Shown here piece after piece: positions 1 through 7,799 of a stretch of 64,000 nt of DNA. Each line of letters begins with the position of its first letter. Position 1 is the stretch's first letter. The translations under genes were made by a program, and so were the position numbers. The notes under the pieces are model-generated. The model was given only the letters and a program-made list of their open reading frames with translations. It was not told the DNA's origin and did no database searches. The stretch is from Paludibacter jiangxiensis (GTDB lineage: Bacteria > Bacteroidota > Bacteroidia > Bacteroidales > Paludibacteraceae): NCBI RefSeq assembly GCF_001618385.1, contig NZ_BDCR01000001.1, forward strand, positions 496,001 through 560,000, written 5' to 3'.

Positions 1-1680
1 CCACACAAATGGACGTTAGGTGAAGCCGGAATAAACTCTCCATCATACAATGGGGTTAAGATCAACGCCTACGCCTGTACCTCCGAATTAAAAGGCACTT
101 CCACAAACAAAACAATGGCGCCGATCGGAACATTTTGCCATGAATTCGGGCACACTCTGGGATTGGTCGACCTTTATGATACCAATTACAACGGAACAGG
201 AACAGAAGCCGGAGGACTCGCCAACTGGGATTTGATGTCAACCGGCACTTACAACAACTATGGCCGTACGCCTCCCTTTTTGAGTGCGGTGGACAGATTC
301 CTTTTAGGATGGTGTGATATTCAATCTCCCAGTACCAGTGAAACCAATACACTATCACCTATTGGCACTTCAAATCAGGTATTTCGCATTGATCTTCCTA
401 CTGCAAATGAATTTTACCTACTTGAAAACAGGCAAATTTCTTCGTGGGACAGCTACATCAACGGCCATGGAATGCTTATCACTCACATCGATATGACTGA
501 TATGACTGTCTGGAAAAGCGGAAAAGTGAATAATGACCCTGCTCATCAATATGCAGACCTGATAGAAGCTGACGGGAATGAAACATATTCGGCAAATGGC
601 ATTGCCGGAGATACCTATCCAGGAACGACGAAGAAGTCAGAATTTTCTGATGCTTCTTATCCGGCAATGGGCTCGTGGTATAGTTCAGTAAAGATGAGAA
701 AGCCGATCACTGACATTGCCGAAAACACCAATATAACCTTTAATTATTGCGGCGGGCCCTATGGTACTCTTGAAGCTCCGACTGCAACCAAAGCCACACA
801 GATAAACGACACCAGTTTTGTTGCCAACTGGGGAACAATTAACGGAAATAACATTGAGTATTATCTGGATGTGTACTATCAAGACTATGTTAGTACCACC
901 GAAAATTTCACAGCATTTCAGACAGAGCCAAATGCCAATGGTTGGAGCGGGAATTGTAAAGCAAATACATCAACCTTCAACAGTTCTCCGTGTTCAATTA
1001 CCTTAACAGCAGACAAAGACACCTTAAGCACACCGCTGTTTAGCGGAGCTGTTCGTTCGTTTTCGTTTTGGGGAATGAGCGATGGCACTTCGGGCTCTTC
1101 ACTGAAAATAGAAGCATACAATGGAAGCTATTGGCAAGTGCTGACTCCGGCTTTGACACTCACAAACACACCGGGGACATACACGTTCAGCACTTCGGGC
1201 TCACCGGCTTTACCCAACGGTACTACCAAAATACGATTCACGGCCACCGGATCGACCGGAAAACTGTACATAGACGACGTCACTGTATCTTATTACGGGA
1301 ATATTTATTTGAATGGCTTTCACAATGCAGAAATGGGCATAAGCACTTCCACGTTAGTCCACCCTGTAGTGAAAAACAGAAACTACTATTACGTTGTGCG
1401 GGCTCAAAGTCCTGTTTTCGTATCTCCAAATTCAAACGTAATTGCTGTTATTCCCATCCAGAACAGAAACAGTATTCTGGCAAATGCATATGCCAACAAT
1501 GGCAACCTGATTGTTGAGGCTCATGACATCAACAGCAACAGTGTGCAGGTTTATACAGTAACCGGTCAAAAAATCATTGACAAAGACATTACAAAAGGCA
1601 TCCACAATTTGGGCGAATTGCCACCACATGGGATTTACATCGTTGTAATCAACGGTCGTAGTTTTAAAGTGATTTTCTGA
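1..1680 (+). CDS. Secreted M6-family metalloprotease with T9SS sorting domain (5' truncated)
   Basis: The reading frame is open from base 1, so the N-terminus lies outside the window. The zinc-protease motif HEFGHTLGLVD (bases 139-171) fits HExxHxxGxxD of the M6 (immune inhibitor A-like) family. After the protease part comes a beta-rich region (about bases 850-1310) resembling a MAM/cleaved-adhesin domain. The last ~70 residues, with VQVYTVTGQKI, GIHNLGELPPHGIYIV and a basic/hydrophobic end, look like a type A Por-secretion C-terminal sorting domain. This implies export by type IX secretion to the surface or medium. Its likely role is breakdown of external protein; the substrate is unknown. 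It is not obviously linked to the downstream minus-strand operon, from which a structured RNA, a tRNA and a terminator separate it. Confidence 0.85.
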   Translation, partial: PHKWTLGEAGINSPSYNGVKINAYACTSELKGTSTNKTMAPIGTFCHEFGHTLGLVDLYDTNYNGTGTEAGGLANWDLMSTGTYNNYGRTPPFLSAVDRFLLGWCDIQSPSTSETNTLSPIGTSNQVFRIDLPTANEFYLLENRQISSWDSYINGHGMLITHIDMTDMTVWKSGKVNNDPAHQYADLIEADGNETYSANGIAGDTYPGTTKKSEFSDASYPAMGSWYSSVKMRKPITDIAENTNITFNYCGGPYGTLEAPTATKATQINDTSFVANWGTINGNNIEYYLDVYYQDYVSTTENFTAFQTEPNANGWSGNCKANTSTFNSSPCSITLTADKDTLSTPLFSGAVRSFSFWGMSDGTSGSSLKIEAYNGSYWQVLTPALTLTNTPGTYTFSTSGSPALPNGTTKIRFTATGSTGKLYIDDVTVSYYGNIYLNGFHNAEMGISTSTLVHPVVKNRNYYYVVRAQSPVFVSPNSNVIAVIPIQNRNSILANAYANNGNLIVEAHDINSNSVQVYTVTGQKIIDKDITKGIHNLGELPPHGIYIVVINGRSFKVIF

Positions 1681-1777
1681 TTGTACAACAAACTTCCTGA
1701 ATCAGTATAACTTATAAATTCCTTTCCAGCCTGCCGCTTTTGAATAATGTTAATAATCGAATTTTAGGCCGAAACAG

Positions 1778-1808
1778 TTGCACAAATAGCCATTTTAGAT
1801 TATCTTTG
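1778..1808 (+). promoter_or_regulatory. Bacteroidetes-type promoter for the 6S-like RNA
   Basis: TATCTTTG at 1801-1808 matches the Bacteroidetes -7 consensus TAnnTTTG, and TTG at 1778-1780 sits 20 nt upstream, as expected for the -33 element. The predicted start at about 1813 falls next to the first base of the long stem of the RNA downstream. Confidence 0.7.
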
Positions 1809-1814
1809 TATACG

Positions 1815-1990
1815 TAAAGCCGCTTCGGATAAGCTGGAAAACTCAACAGAAAAATCGTACTGAGATAAGTTTAGGAGTTCAATGGCGGGCTGCACCTTCG
1901 GGTTGTCGAGAGACACGGCAGATTACAACGAATTCTGACACTCAAACCCTATTTATTAGGAGTTTTCTCACAACTTCCGAAGTGGCTTTA
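1815..1990 (+). ncRNA. ssrS: Structured RNA, candidate 6S RNA
   Basis: The ends of this 176-nt segment pair in a 15-bp stem: 1815-1829 with 1976-1990, one G-U and otherwise Watson-Crick. A second 8-bp helix follows inside (GAAAACTC 1837-1844 with GAGTTTTC 1960-1967), and the rest forms a large interior region of about 115 nt. A consensus promoter lies just upstream. Size, a long closing stem interrupted by unpaired segments, and position beside a tRNA gene fit 6S RNA, the RNA-polymerase-binding regulator. No convincing reading frame occupies the interval. I did not fold it; the 6S assignment is inference, while the pairing is directly visible. Other structured RNAs (such as a leader element) are possible. 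Confidence 0.6.
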
Positions 1991-2046
1991 TTCTGTTCAA
2001 AGGTGACTTTTATTATCCGAAATTTTCAGATATGACAAAAAGTCAA

Positions 2047-2054
2047 TACCTTTG
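2047..2054 (+). promoter_or_regulatory. -7 box of the tRNA-Leu promoter
   Basis: TACCTTTG fits TAnnTTTG and lies 12 nt before the first base of the tRNA. The -33 region (about 2023-2027, TTTTC) is a weak match. Confidence 0.6.
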
Positions 2055-2066
2055 TACTCTCAAAAT

Positions 2067-2147
2067 GCGGATGTGGCGTAATGGTAGCCGCGCCAGACTT
2101 AGGATCTGGTGCCGAGAGGCGTGGGGGTTCGAGTCCCTTCATCCGCA
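2067..2147 (+). tRNA. tRNA-Leu (anticodon UAG)
   Basis: The acceptor stem GCGGATG (2067-2073) pairs with CATCCGC (2140-2146) and the discriminator is A2147. The anticodon stem CCAGA/TCTGG encloses loop CTTAGGA with anticodon TAG at 2100-2102. A long variable arm (about 2109-2122) and the T loop GGTTCGAGTC are present. CCA is not encoded. This is a class II tRNA reading CUN leucine codons. Confidence 0.95.
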
Positions 2148-2160
2148 CATATAATTTTAA

Positions 2161-2188
2161 TAAGGCTTTTTCAAAGCCTTATTTTTTT
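2161..2188 (+). terminator. Intrinsic terminator after tRNA-Leu
   Basis: TAAGGCTTT (2161-2169) and AAAGCCTTA (2173-2181) form a 9-bp stem with a 3-nt loop, followed by seven T on the plus strand. The minus-strand gene downstream ends inside the hairpin: its TAA is the reverse complement of 2179-2181. The element could therefore also mark the end of the long minus-strand operon, although the T-run favours the plus direction. Confidence 0.85.
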
Positions 2189-4008
2189 GCCCCTACTTTA
2201 TATATCTTGCCTTCTATCAACGAGAAATAGACATTCCCCTGCGCATCGCAGCTAAATTGATTCACTTCGGAGTTACCCCCCTTGAACGACCACAACACCT
2301 TGTGTGACGCAGCTTCGACAGCCACTACCACTCCGTTGCGCGAACCGAGATAAATCACTCCATTTTGTTCCAGAATCGGACAAGGCGCATGTTCGTAACC
2401 CAATCCGGCATCTACTGTCCAGAGAGGTTTGTACTCCGAGCTTTCGGACGAGACTGCCAGCAACTGACCATTCATCAGTTTGGCATAAACCGTTTTGCCG
2501 TCAGCTGAGACGCCCTGCGACTCACGTACCGTATACTGATTGCTTCGCCACAACTGCTTACCGGTAGAAAGGTCGAGCGCAGTCATATAGCGGTCGGGAG
2601 CCACAATGATTACCTTACCGTCGTGCACTGCAGGCACACAATTGGCCGGAGAAAAAAGATTCTGTGCCTTTCCGTTATTCCATTTCCAGATCAAAGCGCT
2701 GGTCTGCCGATCGAGGCAATAGAGATAAGTATCCCATGCACCGAAAAGCACTTTACCATCGGCAATAACAGGCCGTGCCTGGCAATAATTATTGATATCC
2801 GTAAACTTCCAATCAACCTTTCCGGTCGCCATATCGATGCAATAAAATGATTTATAGCCGCCCTGATAGAGCTTTCCATCGACCACGCACCCATCAGCAA
2901 CAAAAGGTCCATCCGCTTTTATCGTCCAAACAACCTTCCCGTTCTTGGCCGACAGTGCTCTCAGCTCACCATCGGCAGTAGGAGCCACCACCAGTCCATT
3001 TGCACAGACCGGAGTAGAATAGAGCGAGTAGCCCAAAGAAACGTTCCACAACACCTTCCGGCTCTTTTTAGACAGCGCTTTGATTTCGCCCAACGAATTG
3101 CCAAAATAGAGTGCATTTTTATCGACGGCAACACCTGTAAAAACCGAGGCTTTATCCTGATATGCCAACGAGACAGCAGTAGGGTCCACAAGTTGTGGAA
3201 TAATAGGCAGTTCCGACGGTTCGGCCATTTTTTTACCGGCATCCATCGAAACCGCAAAACGACGCTTCATCTCTTCGCCCACTTTCTTTTCGTTTACAAA
3301 GAGAGAATCGGGAGTGACCTGCACCACTGTATAACCAGCGTTCACGGTATCCTGCCCCAAAAAGGTAGAACGAACCATCATACCTTTCATGCCCTCAAAA
3401 TTCATCTCTTTGTAGGCATGACCGTGTCCGCAAAAAGAGACAACCGCATCGTGTTTTTTCAGCACGGAAACAACTTCGCGTGCATTGCCCATATCGTTTT
3501 CAACCAACGGGTAATGCGCAAAAGCCAACAGGCGGGTACCTTTTACCGCCTCTTTAGTAAGAATGGAGTCGAGCCACAACAGATCTTCATGCTTCACATG
3601 GCCATCACCCATCTTCATATAAGGCCCGGTATTATATCCCACAAAAAGCAGGTTATCGTGTTTAAAAAAGAACCGGTCGGAACCGAAAAGACGATAATAT
3701 TCGCGCACAGCGCTCTGCGACCATGTAGTTTCATGGTTACCCGGAATAAGGTAATAGGGTTTCAGGAAGCGGGAGAACAACCGCTTATCATTGGTCAGCT
3801 CGGCATTGCTTCCCTGATTGGTAATATCGCCCGTGATAACCACAAAAGGAATATCGGATGCATTTATTTCGTCGACAATACGGCTTAGTGCACGCTCATT
3901 GGCATTACCCGGAGAGACGTGGAGATCGGTAAGTATCGCAAACTTGGTTTGAGCCTGCATGCACAGGCTCACCATCAACCCACAAAAAATCATCAAACGC
4001 TTCATCAT
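2179..4008 (-). CDS. Secreted metallophosphoesterase with PQQ-type beta-propeller
   Basis: A 609-residue protein with a signal peptide (residues 1-20, ending MQAQ). Residues ~21-250 form a calcineurin-like phosphoesterase with the metal-binding series TDLH (D28/H30), GDITN, GNHE and GHGH. Residues ~290-609 hold repeated blades of the type 'ALSxKxGKVVW' and 'DLSTGKQLWR', typical of PQQ-like/quinoprotein beta-propellers. It starts 6 nt after the hexosaminidase gene and is the last gene of the minus-strand run, so it is probably co-transcribed. A periplasmic phosphoesterase could strip phosphate from cell-wall polymers such as teichoic acids, or from phosphorylated sugars or lipid carriers; that is inference. 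The propeller could bind a polymer or place the enzyme. The family is clear; the substrate is unknown. Confidence 0.8.
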   Translation of the reverse strand: MMKRLMIFCGLMVSLCMQAQTKFAILTDLHVSPGNANERALSRIVDEINASDIPFVVITGDITNQGSNAELTNDKRLFSRFLKPYYLIPGNHETTWSQSAVREYYRLFGSDRFFFKHDNLLFVGYNTGPYMKMGDGHVKHEDLLWLDSILTKEAVKGTRLLAFAHYPLVENDMGNAREVVSVLKKHDAVVSFCGHGHAYKEMNFEGMKGMMVRSTFLGQDTVNAGYTVVQVTPDSLFVNEKKVGEEMKRRFAVSMDAGKKMAEPSELPIIPQLVDPTAVSLAYQDKASVFTGVAVDKNALYFGNSLGEIKALSKKSRKVLWNVSLGYSLYSTPVCANGLVVAPTADGELRALSAKNGKVVWTIKADGPFVADGCVVDGKLYQGGYKSFYCIDMATGKVDWKFTDINNYCQARPVIADGKVLFGAWDTYLYCLDRQTSALIWKWNNGKAQNLFSPANCVPAVHDGKVIIVAPDRYMTALDLSTGKQLWRSNQYTVRESQGVSADGKTVYAKLMNGQLLAVSSESSEYKPLWTVDAGLGYEHAPCPILEQNGVIYLGSRNGVVVAVEAASHKVLWSFKGGNSEVNQFSCDAQGNVYFSLIEGKIYKVGAKK

Positions 4009-4014
4009 CCTGTT

Positions 4015-6519
4015 TTATTCAATTTTCAAATCCTGGAATGCAATAATTGCCTCATCATTAGGTCCGTCTATCACTATTTTTACAGCTTTCAACGGTTGAG
4101 ACGGGCGAAGCACTGCGATTCCCTTCTCAAATTTATCGCCACGAATCCAGTTCTCTCCATCGACAGAGTATTCCACGTGACCATTCTTCAACAGATAAAA
4201 AGCGGTGAGCGTTCCGGTATTGAAGGTTATTTTTGAGCAGGTCAACGGTTGAGCAAACACATAGGTGACGGATTGCCCGGCAACACCCCGGTCGATGGTA
4301 CGAGCGACGGTTTCAAAGTCGTAATCGGTCAGATAACGGGCATATTCCGGATTCAGGTTGGCATTCACAGAGACCCCGACGGCAGGCTCCATACAACGTG
4401 AACGTTCGATTTTCACCACGCCTGAAACATTCTCTTTACCCTGTACAATTGCTTTTAACGAGTACTTTTTCGTTTTATCGAAAGCAAAGAGAGGCAGGCG
4501 ATAGCGCTGGGTACGCTCGGTAGCAGTGGCTTTATCATCAGAAGCAACAGCAATACCATTTTCATAAACTCTCACCTGCGATACGGATGCGGATCCTTTC
4601 GTTGGCTGATCAGGCACAAAAGTAGCATACCAGATACCCGGCCGATCGACAATACCAGACAAATCCCAGACCTGTGGTTTGGGTTTGGCTGCAGAGTCAG
4701 ACACCCATCCGCCCACGTTTTCGCATTCAGGCGATACTGCCACGCTGGAGAGATCCTTATATATCGTCTTGAATTTCAATTTTTCGTAGTTGAACTCTTT
4801 TACCGGACCGGAATAACGAACCGACGAAGCATTGGGTTCGCTTCCATCGACAGTATAGCGCACTTCCGCTCCCGGGTACGGAGCCACGGCGGTTACCAAT
4901 TCGTTTTTATAAGTCACCACAGGGAATGGCACCCGAAAGGCAATTCCCATGTTGTACATCCGTTCAAAATGTGATGAGGTCAACCGTTGATAGAAATCGT
5001 TCCAGTTGCGTAGTGATTGCTGAGTCCAACCAGCTTCGGCCATAGCACAAATGCGCGGATAGGATTGATAGTCGAGGAAACGAGCCGGCTCGTTAAAAAG
5101 TTCAGACCAAATAGCAGCCTGCACTCCCATTACCTTTTTTGCTTGTTCCGCAGTAAAAACAGTATTGTCTGCAGGATCAAGTGCGTATACTTTATCGAGA
5201 GGCACCAGTCCCGCCCAATTGTGACCACGCTCATACTTCGATTGCGCCATATCGAAATAGTAGTTCTGTCCCACCATCACCACAGTAGGAACTCCCTTTT
5301 CGGTTGCGACTTCCGCCCGTTTCAACGAACGCCAGGCATACACCTGAGTTGAACCTTCCAAATCTCCTCCATCCAGTATTTCATCCCAACCAGCCATCCG
5401 TTTCCCCAAACCGTCGATAATCTTGTTTAAGCGATGAACGAAATAGTTCTGAAGTTCTTCTGGCTTCTGCATATTTTCTTTCTTCATAAAAGCCGAACAG
5501 ATGGGGCAACGGGGCCAAATGGCCATATTCACCTCATCGCCTCCAATATGAATGATTTTTGAAGGGAACAGCGCAGCCACCTCCTTCAAAATATTAGCCA
5601 GCATCGTAAAATTAGTTTCATTGCCCACGCACCAGGCATCGGCCATGTCATCGGCAGCACGTTTGGCCTCATCTCTACTGGTCGGGCACAAAATTTCGGG
5701 ATAGGCCGAAGCAGCAGCATGACTATGCCCCGGCAGATCAATTTCCGGAATCACCTCAATATGCTGTTCGGCTGCATAGCGAACGATCTCTTTGATCTGT
5801 TTTTGGGTATAGAATCCCCCGTAACGTTTATCGCCCGAACCGAGAGTAGGAGCAATCGCTTCGTTCGGTCCGCGCCAGGCGGCAACGGAGGTGAGCTTCG
5901 GATATTTTTTGATCTCAATGCGCCAGCCCTGATCGTCTGTCAGGTGCCAGTGAAACTTATTGATTTTGTGGATCGCCAGCCAGTCGATGTAATTCTTCAC
6001 GGTTTGTTCGTCAAAAAACTGGCGCACCACGTCGAGCATCATTCCCCGATAATGAAAGCGGGGATAATCTTTGACAGACACGGCCGGAATAGTCCATTGA
6101 ATACCGCCTTGAAGCTGCGCAGAATACACCTGCGGAGGTAAAAGCTGCAACAACGTTTGCACACCGTAAAACAACCCGTCGGCATCTTTCCCTTCAATTT
6201 TTACGCCTTTATCTGTTGCCGACAGCAGATACCCCTCAGCAGGAATATCCAAAGCTGAATTGACAATCAGTTCAATTGATCCCACTGCCGAGGTCGTAGC
6301 CAACTTGAAAGGCATTCCGGTAGACCGGTTAAGTTTTTGCTGAAGATAAAGGGCAACCTGTTTGCTCCCTTTTCCCGCTACAATCGCCGCAGCCGAAGTC
6401 AGTGAGAAGGAGCCCTTCGCTGGGGTCACTTCCACGGGACGGGGTATCAGATTATACGATTGAGCGAACATCATTCCACAAAACAGAGAAAGAGTTAGAA
6501 TGGACACTATTTTTTTCAT
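4015..6519 (-). CDS. GH20 beta-N-acetylhexosaminidase
   Basis: An 834-residue secreted enzyme: signal peptide 1-20, GH20 N-terminal domain ~22-150, catalytic barrel ~153-500. The family signature HIGGDEV gives the catalytic pair D328/E329, and FHWHLTDDQGWRIEIKKYP is the typical substrate-pocket strand. After the barrel come a chitobiase-type C-terminal domain (VRYTVDGSEPN, ~545-600) and a galactose-binding/F5-8-like module near the end (~690-834). It should remove terminal beta-linked GlcNAc. Placed between NamZ and the phosphoesterase, it most likely acts on GlcNAc-MurNAc fragments, the role of NagZ (GH3) in other bacteria. It lies 39 nt after namZ. Chitin fragments are an alternative substrate. 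Confidence 0.9.
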   Translation of the reverse strand: MKKIVSILTLSLFCGMMFAQSYNLIPRPVEVTPAKGSFSLTSAAAIVAGKGSKQVALYLQQKLNRSTGMPFKLATTSAVGSIELIVNSALDIPAEGYLLSATDKGVKIEGKDADGLFYGVQTLLQLLPPQVYSAQLQGGIQWTIPAVSVKDYPRFHYRGMMLDVVRQFFDEQTVKNYIDWLAIHKINKFHWHLTDDQGWRIEIKKYPKLTSVAAWRGPNEAIAPTLGSGDKRYGGFYTQKQIKEIVRYAAEQHIEVIPEIDLPGHSHAAASAYPEILCPTSRDEAKRAADDMADAWCVGNETNFTMLANILKEVAALFPSKIIHIGGDEVNMAIWPRCPICSAFMKKENMQKPEELQNYFVHRLNKIIDGLGKRMAGWDEILDGGDLEGSTQVYAWRSLKRAEVATEKGVPTVVMVGQNYYFDMAQSKYERGHNWAGLVPLDKVYALDPADNTVFTAEQAKKVMGVQAAIWSELFNEPARFLDYQSYPRICAMAEAGWTQQSLRNWNDFYQRLTSSHFERMYNMGIAFRVPFPVVTYKNELVTAVAPYPGAEVRYTVDGSEPNASSVRYSGPVKEFNYEKLKFKTIYKDLSSVAVSPECENVGGWVSDSAAKPKPQVWDLSGIVDRPGIWYATFVPDQPTKGSASVSQVRVYENGIAVASDDKATATERTQRYRLPLFAFDKTKKYSLKAIVQGKENVSGVVKIERSRCMEPAVGVSVNANLNPEYARYLTDYDFETVARTIDRGVAGQSVTYVFAQPLTCSKITFNTGTLTAFYLLKNGHVEYSVDGENWIRGDKFEKGIAVLRPSQPLKAVKIVIDGPNDEAIIAFQDLKIE

Positions 6520-6558
6520 TCGTCAAATAATTTGTTTTTTAAGGTCTTAAGAATCCGG

Positions 6559-7740
6559 TTACTTTTCGGGATAGAGTAGATAAGGTTTGCGTTGTTGTTT
6601 GAACTTTTCTACGTCGTCCTTCCAACGGGCTTTGATCTCATCGGCGCTTTTACCCTCTATGATCATTTTACGTACATAACTGACCCCAATCAATTTTTCG
6701 AAGAAGCTATTGAAGAAGAAATCGTCCAGATTCAGATTTTTATAGGCATCGATCAGGTAACTCAGGTCAACTCCCTTTTGAAACAACACTTCGTTTGAAG
6801 GGACGCTCCTAAAATCGACACCATGACACAGACGGTCGAGTTGCGTTGGAAATTTGGCCCCGGCAATACTACGGGGCGTAAAGCTATAGCTATATCCCTG
6901 CATGTTGGGATGACCGTATTGCTCAAACGGCGCATCGGTACCACGACCCAGACTTACCGGGGTGGCTTCGAAATAGCACAACGAAGGGTAGAGATAAATG
7001 GAGCGCATATCTTTCAGGTTAGGCGATGGAGCAATGGGCAGTTGGTAGAGCGTTGCATGCGTATAGTTTTTACACTTGATTACTTTTACATCGCATTGTG
7101 CACCGTTCGTCAGCCACTTTTCACCATTTACCATGCCGGCCATTTCGCCAAGGGTCATGCCGTGAACCACGGGCACAGGAATCCATCCCACACCCGAGCG
7201 ATATTTTAAATCGAGTATCGGTCCGTCGACATAATGCCCGTTGGGGTTGGGACGGTCGAGAATGATCATCTTTACGCGATTAGTAGCACAGGCATCCATC
7301 ATGCGCACCATCGTCGTAAGGTAGGTGTAAAAACGCAACCCCACATCCTGCAGGTCGTATACCAGTACATCGATTGATTGCATCACCGCATCGCTGGGCT
7401 TGCCGGTGTTGCCATCATAGAGCGACTTGATAGGGATACCGGTCTTTTCGTCAACCGAACTGGATACATGCTCCCCGGCATCGGCCGTTCCACGAAAACC
7501 GTGTTCGGGCGAAAAGATACAAACAATATTAATTCCCTTCCGATGGAGAAAGTCCACTATATGTTCTTTCCCAATTGTACCGGTTTGGTTGGAGAGCACC
7601 CCAACCCGTTTCCCCTGTAACAAAGGAAGATATTCATCCACACTTTCGGCACCAACCTTCACTTGCGGTTGCGCCTTCAAATCAACTAGTTGCTGCATAG
7701 CAAAAAGAGCTATCGCCAGCAAAACAATCTTCCTAATCAT
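6559..7740 (-). CDS. namZ: Exo-beta-N-acetylmuramidase NamZ (GH171, formerly DUF1343), copy 1
   Basis: A 393-residue protein with a signal peptide (1-23). It shows the DUF1343 landmarks GKRVGVLSNQTG, FSPEHGFRG with DAGEHV, LVYDLQDVGLRFYTY, ILDRPNPNG and a C-terminal SADEIKARWKDDVEKFKQQRKPYLLY. The family includes Bacillus subtilis NamZ, which releases MurNAc from the non-reducing end of peptidoglycan glycans and is classed as GH171. With the amidase upstream and the GH20 downstream in the same operon, it would complete exo-degradation of the strand: the amidase removes the peptide, GH20 takes GlcNAc and NamZ takes MurNAc. A second copy lies at 34783-36024. Spacing is 59 nt from the amidase and 39 nt from GH20. 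Confidence 0.9.
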   Translation of the reverse strand: MIRKIVLLAIALFAMQQLVDLKAQPQVKVGAESVDEYLPLLQGKRVGVLSNQTGTIGKEHIVDFLHRKGINIVCIFSPEHGFRGTADAGEHVSSSVDEKTGIPIKSLYDGNTGKPSDAVMQSIDVLVYDLQDVGLRFYTYLTTMVRMMDACATNRVKMIILDRPNPNGHYVDGPILDLKYRSGVGWIPVPVVHGMTLGEMAGMVNGEKWLTNGAQCDVKVIKCKNYTHATLYQLPIAPSPNLKDMRSIYLYPSLCYFEATPVSLGRGTDAPFEQYGHPNMQGYSYSFTPRSIAGAKFPTQLDRLCHGVDFRSVPSNEVLFQKGVDLSYLIDAYKNLNLDDFFFNSFFEKLIGVSYVRKMIIEGKSADEIKARWKDDVEKFKQQRKPYLLYPEK

Positions 7741-7799
7741 ATTTTATTGTTTTAATTATTGCTTGCTTTTAAGAATAAAACGTTTGATCCGAACACTCG

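Noticed and set aside
1815-1990. tmRNA or RNase P RNA instead of 6S RNA
   Set aside because: At ~176 nt it is too short for either, no tRNA-like domain with CCA end is present, and I saw no RNase P conserved regions.
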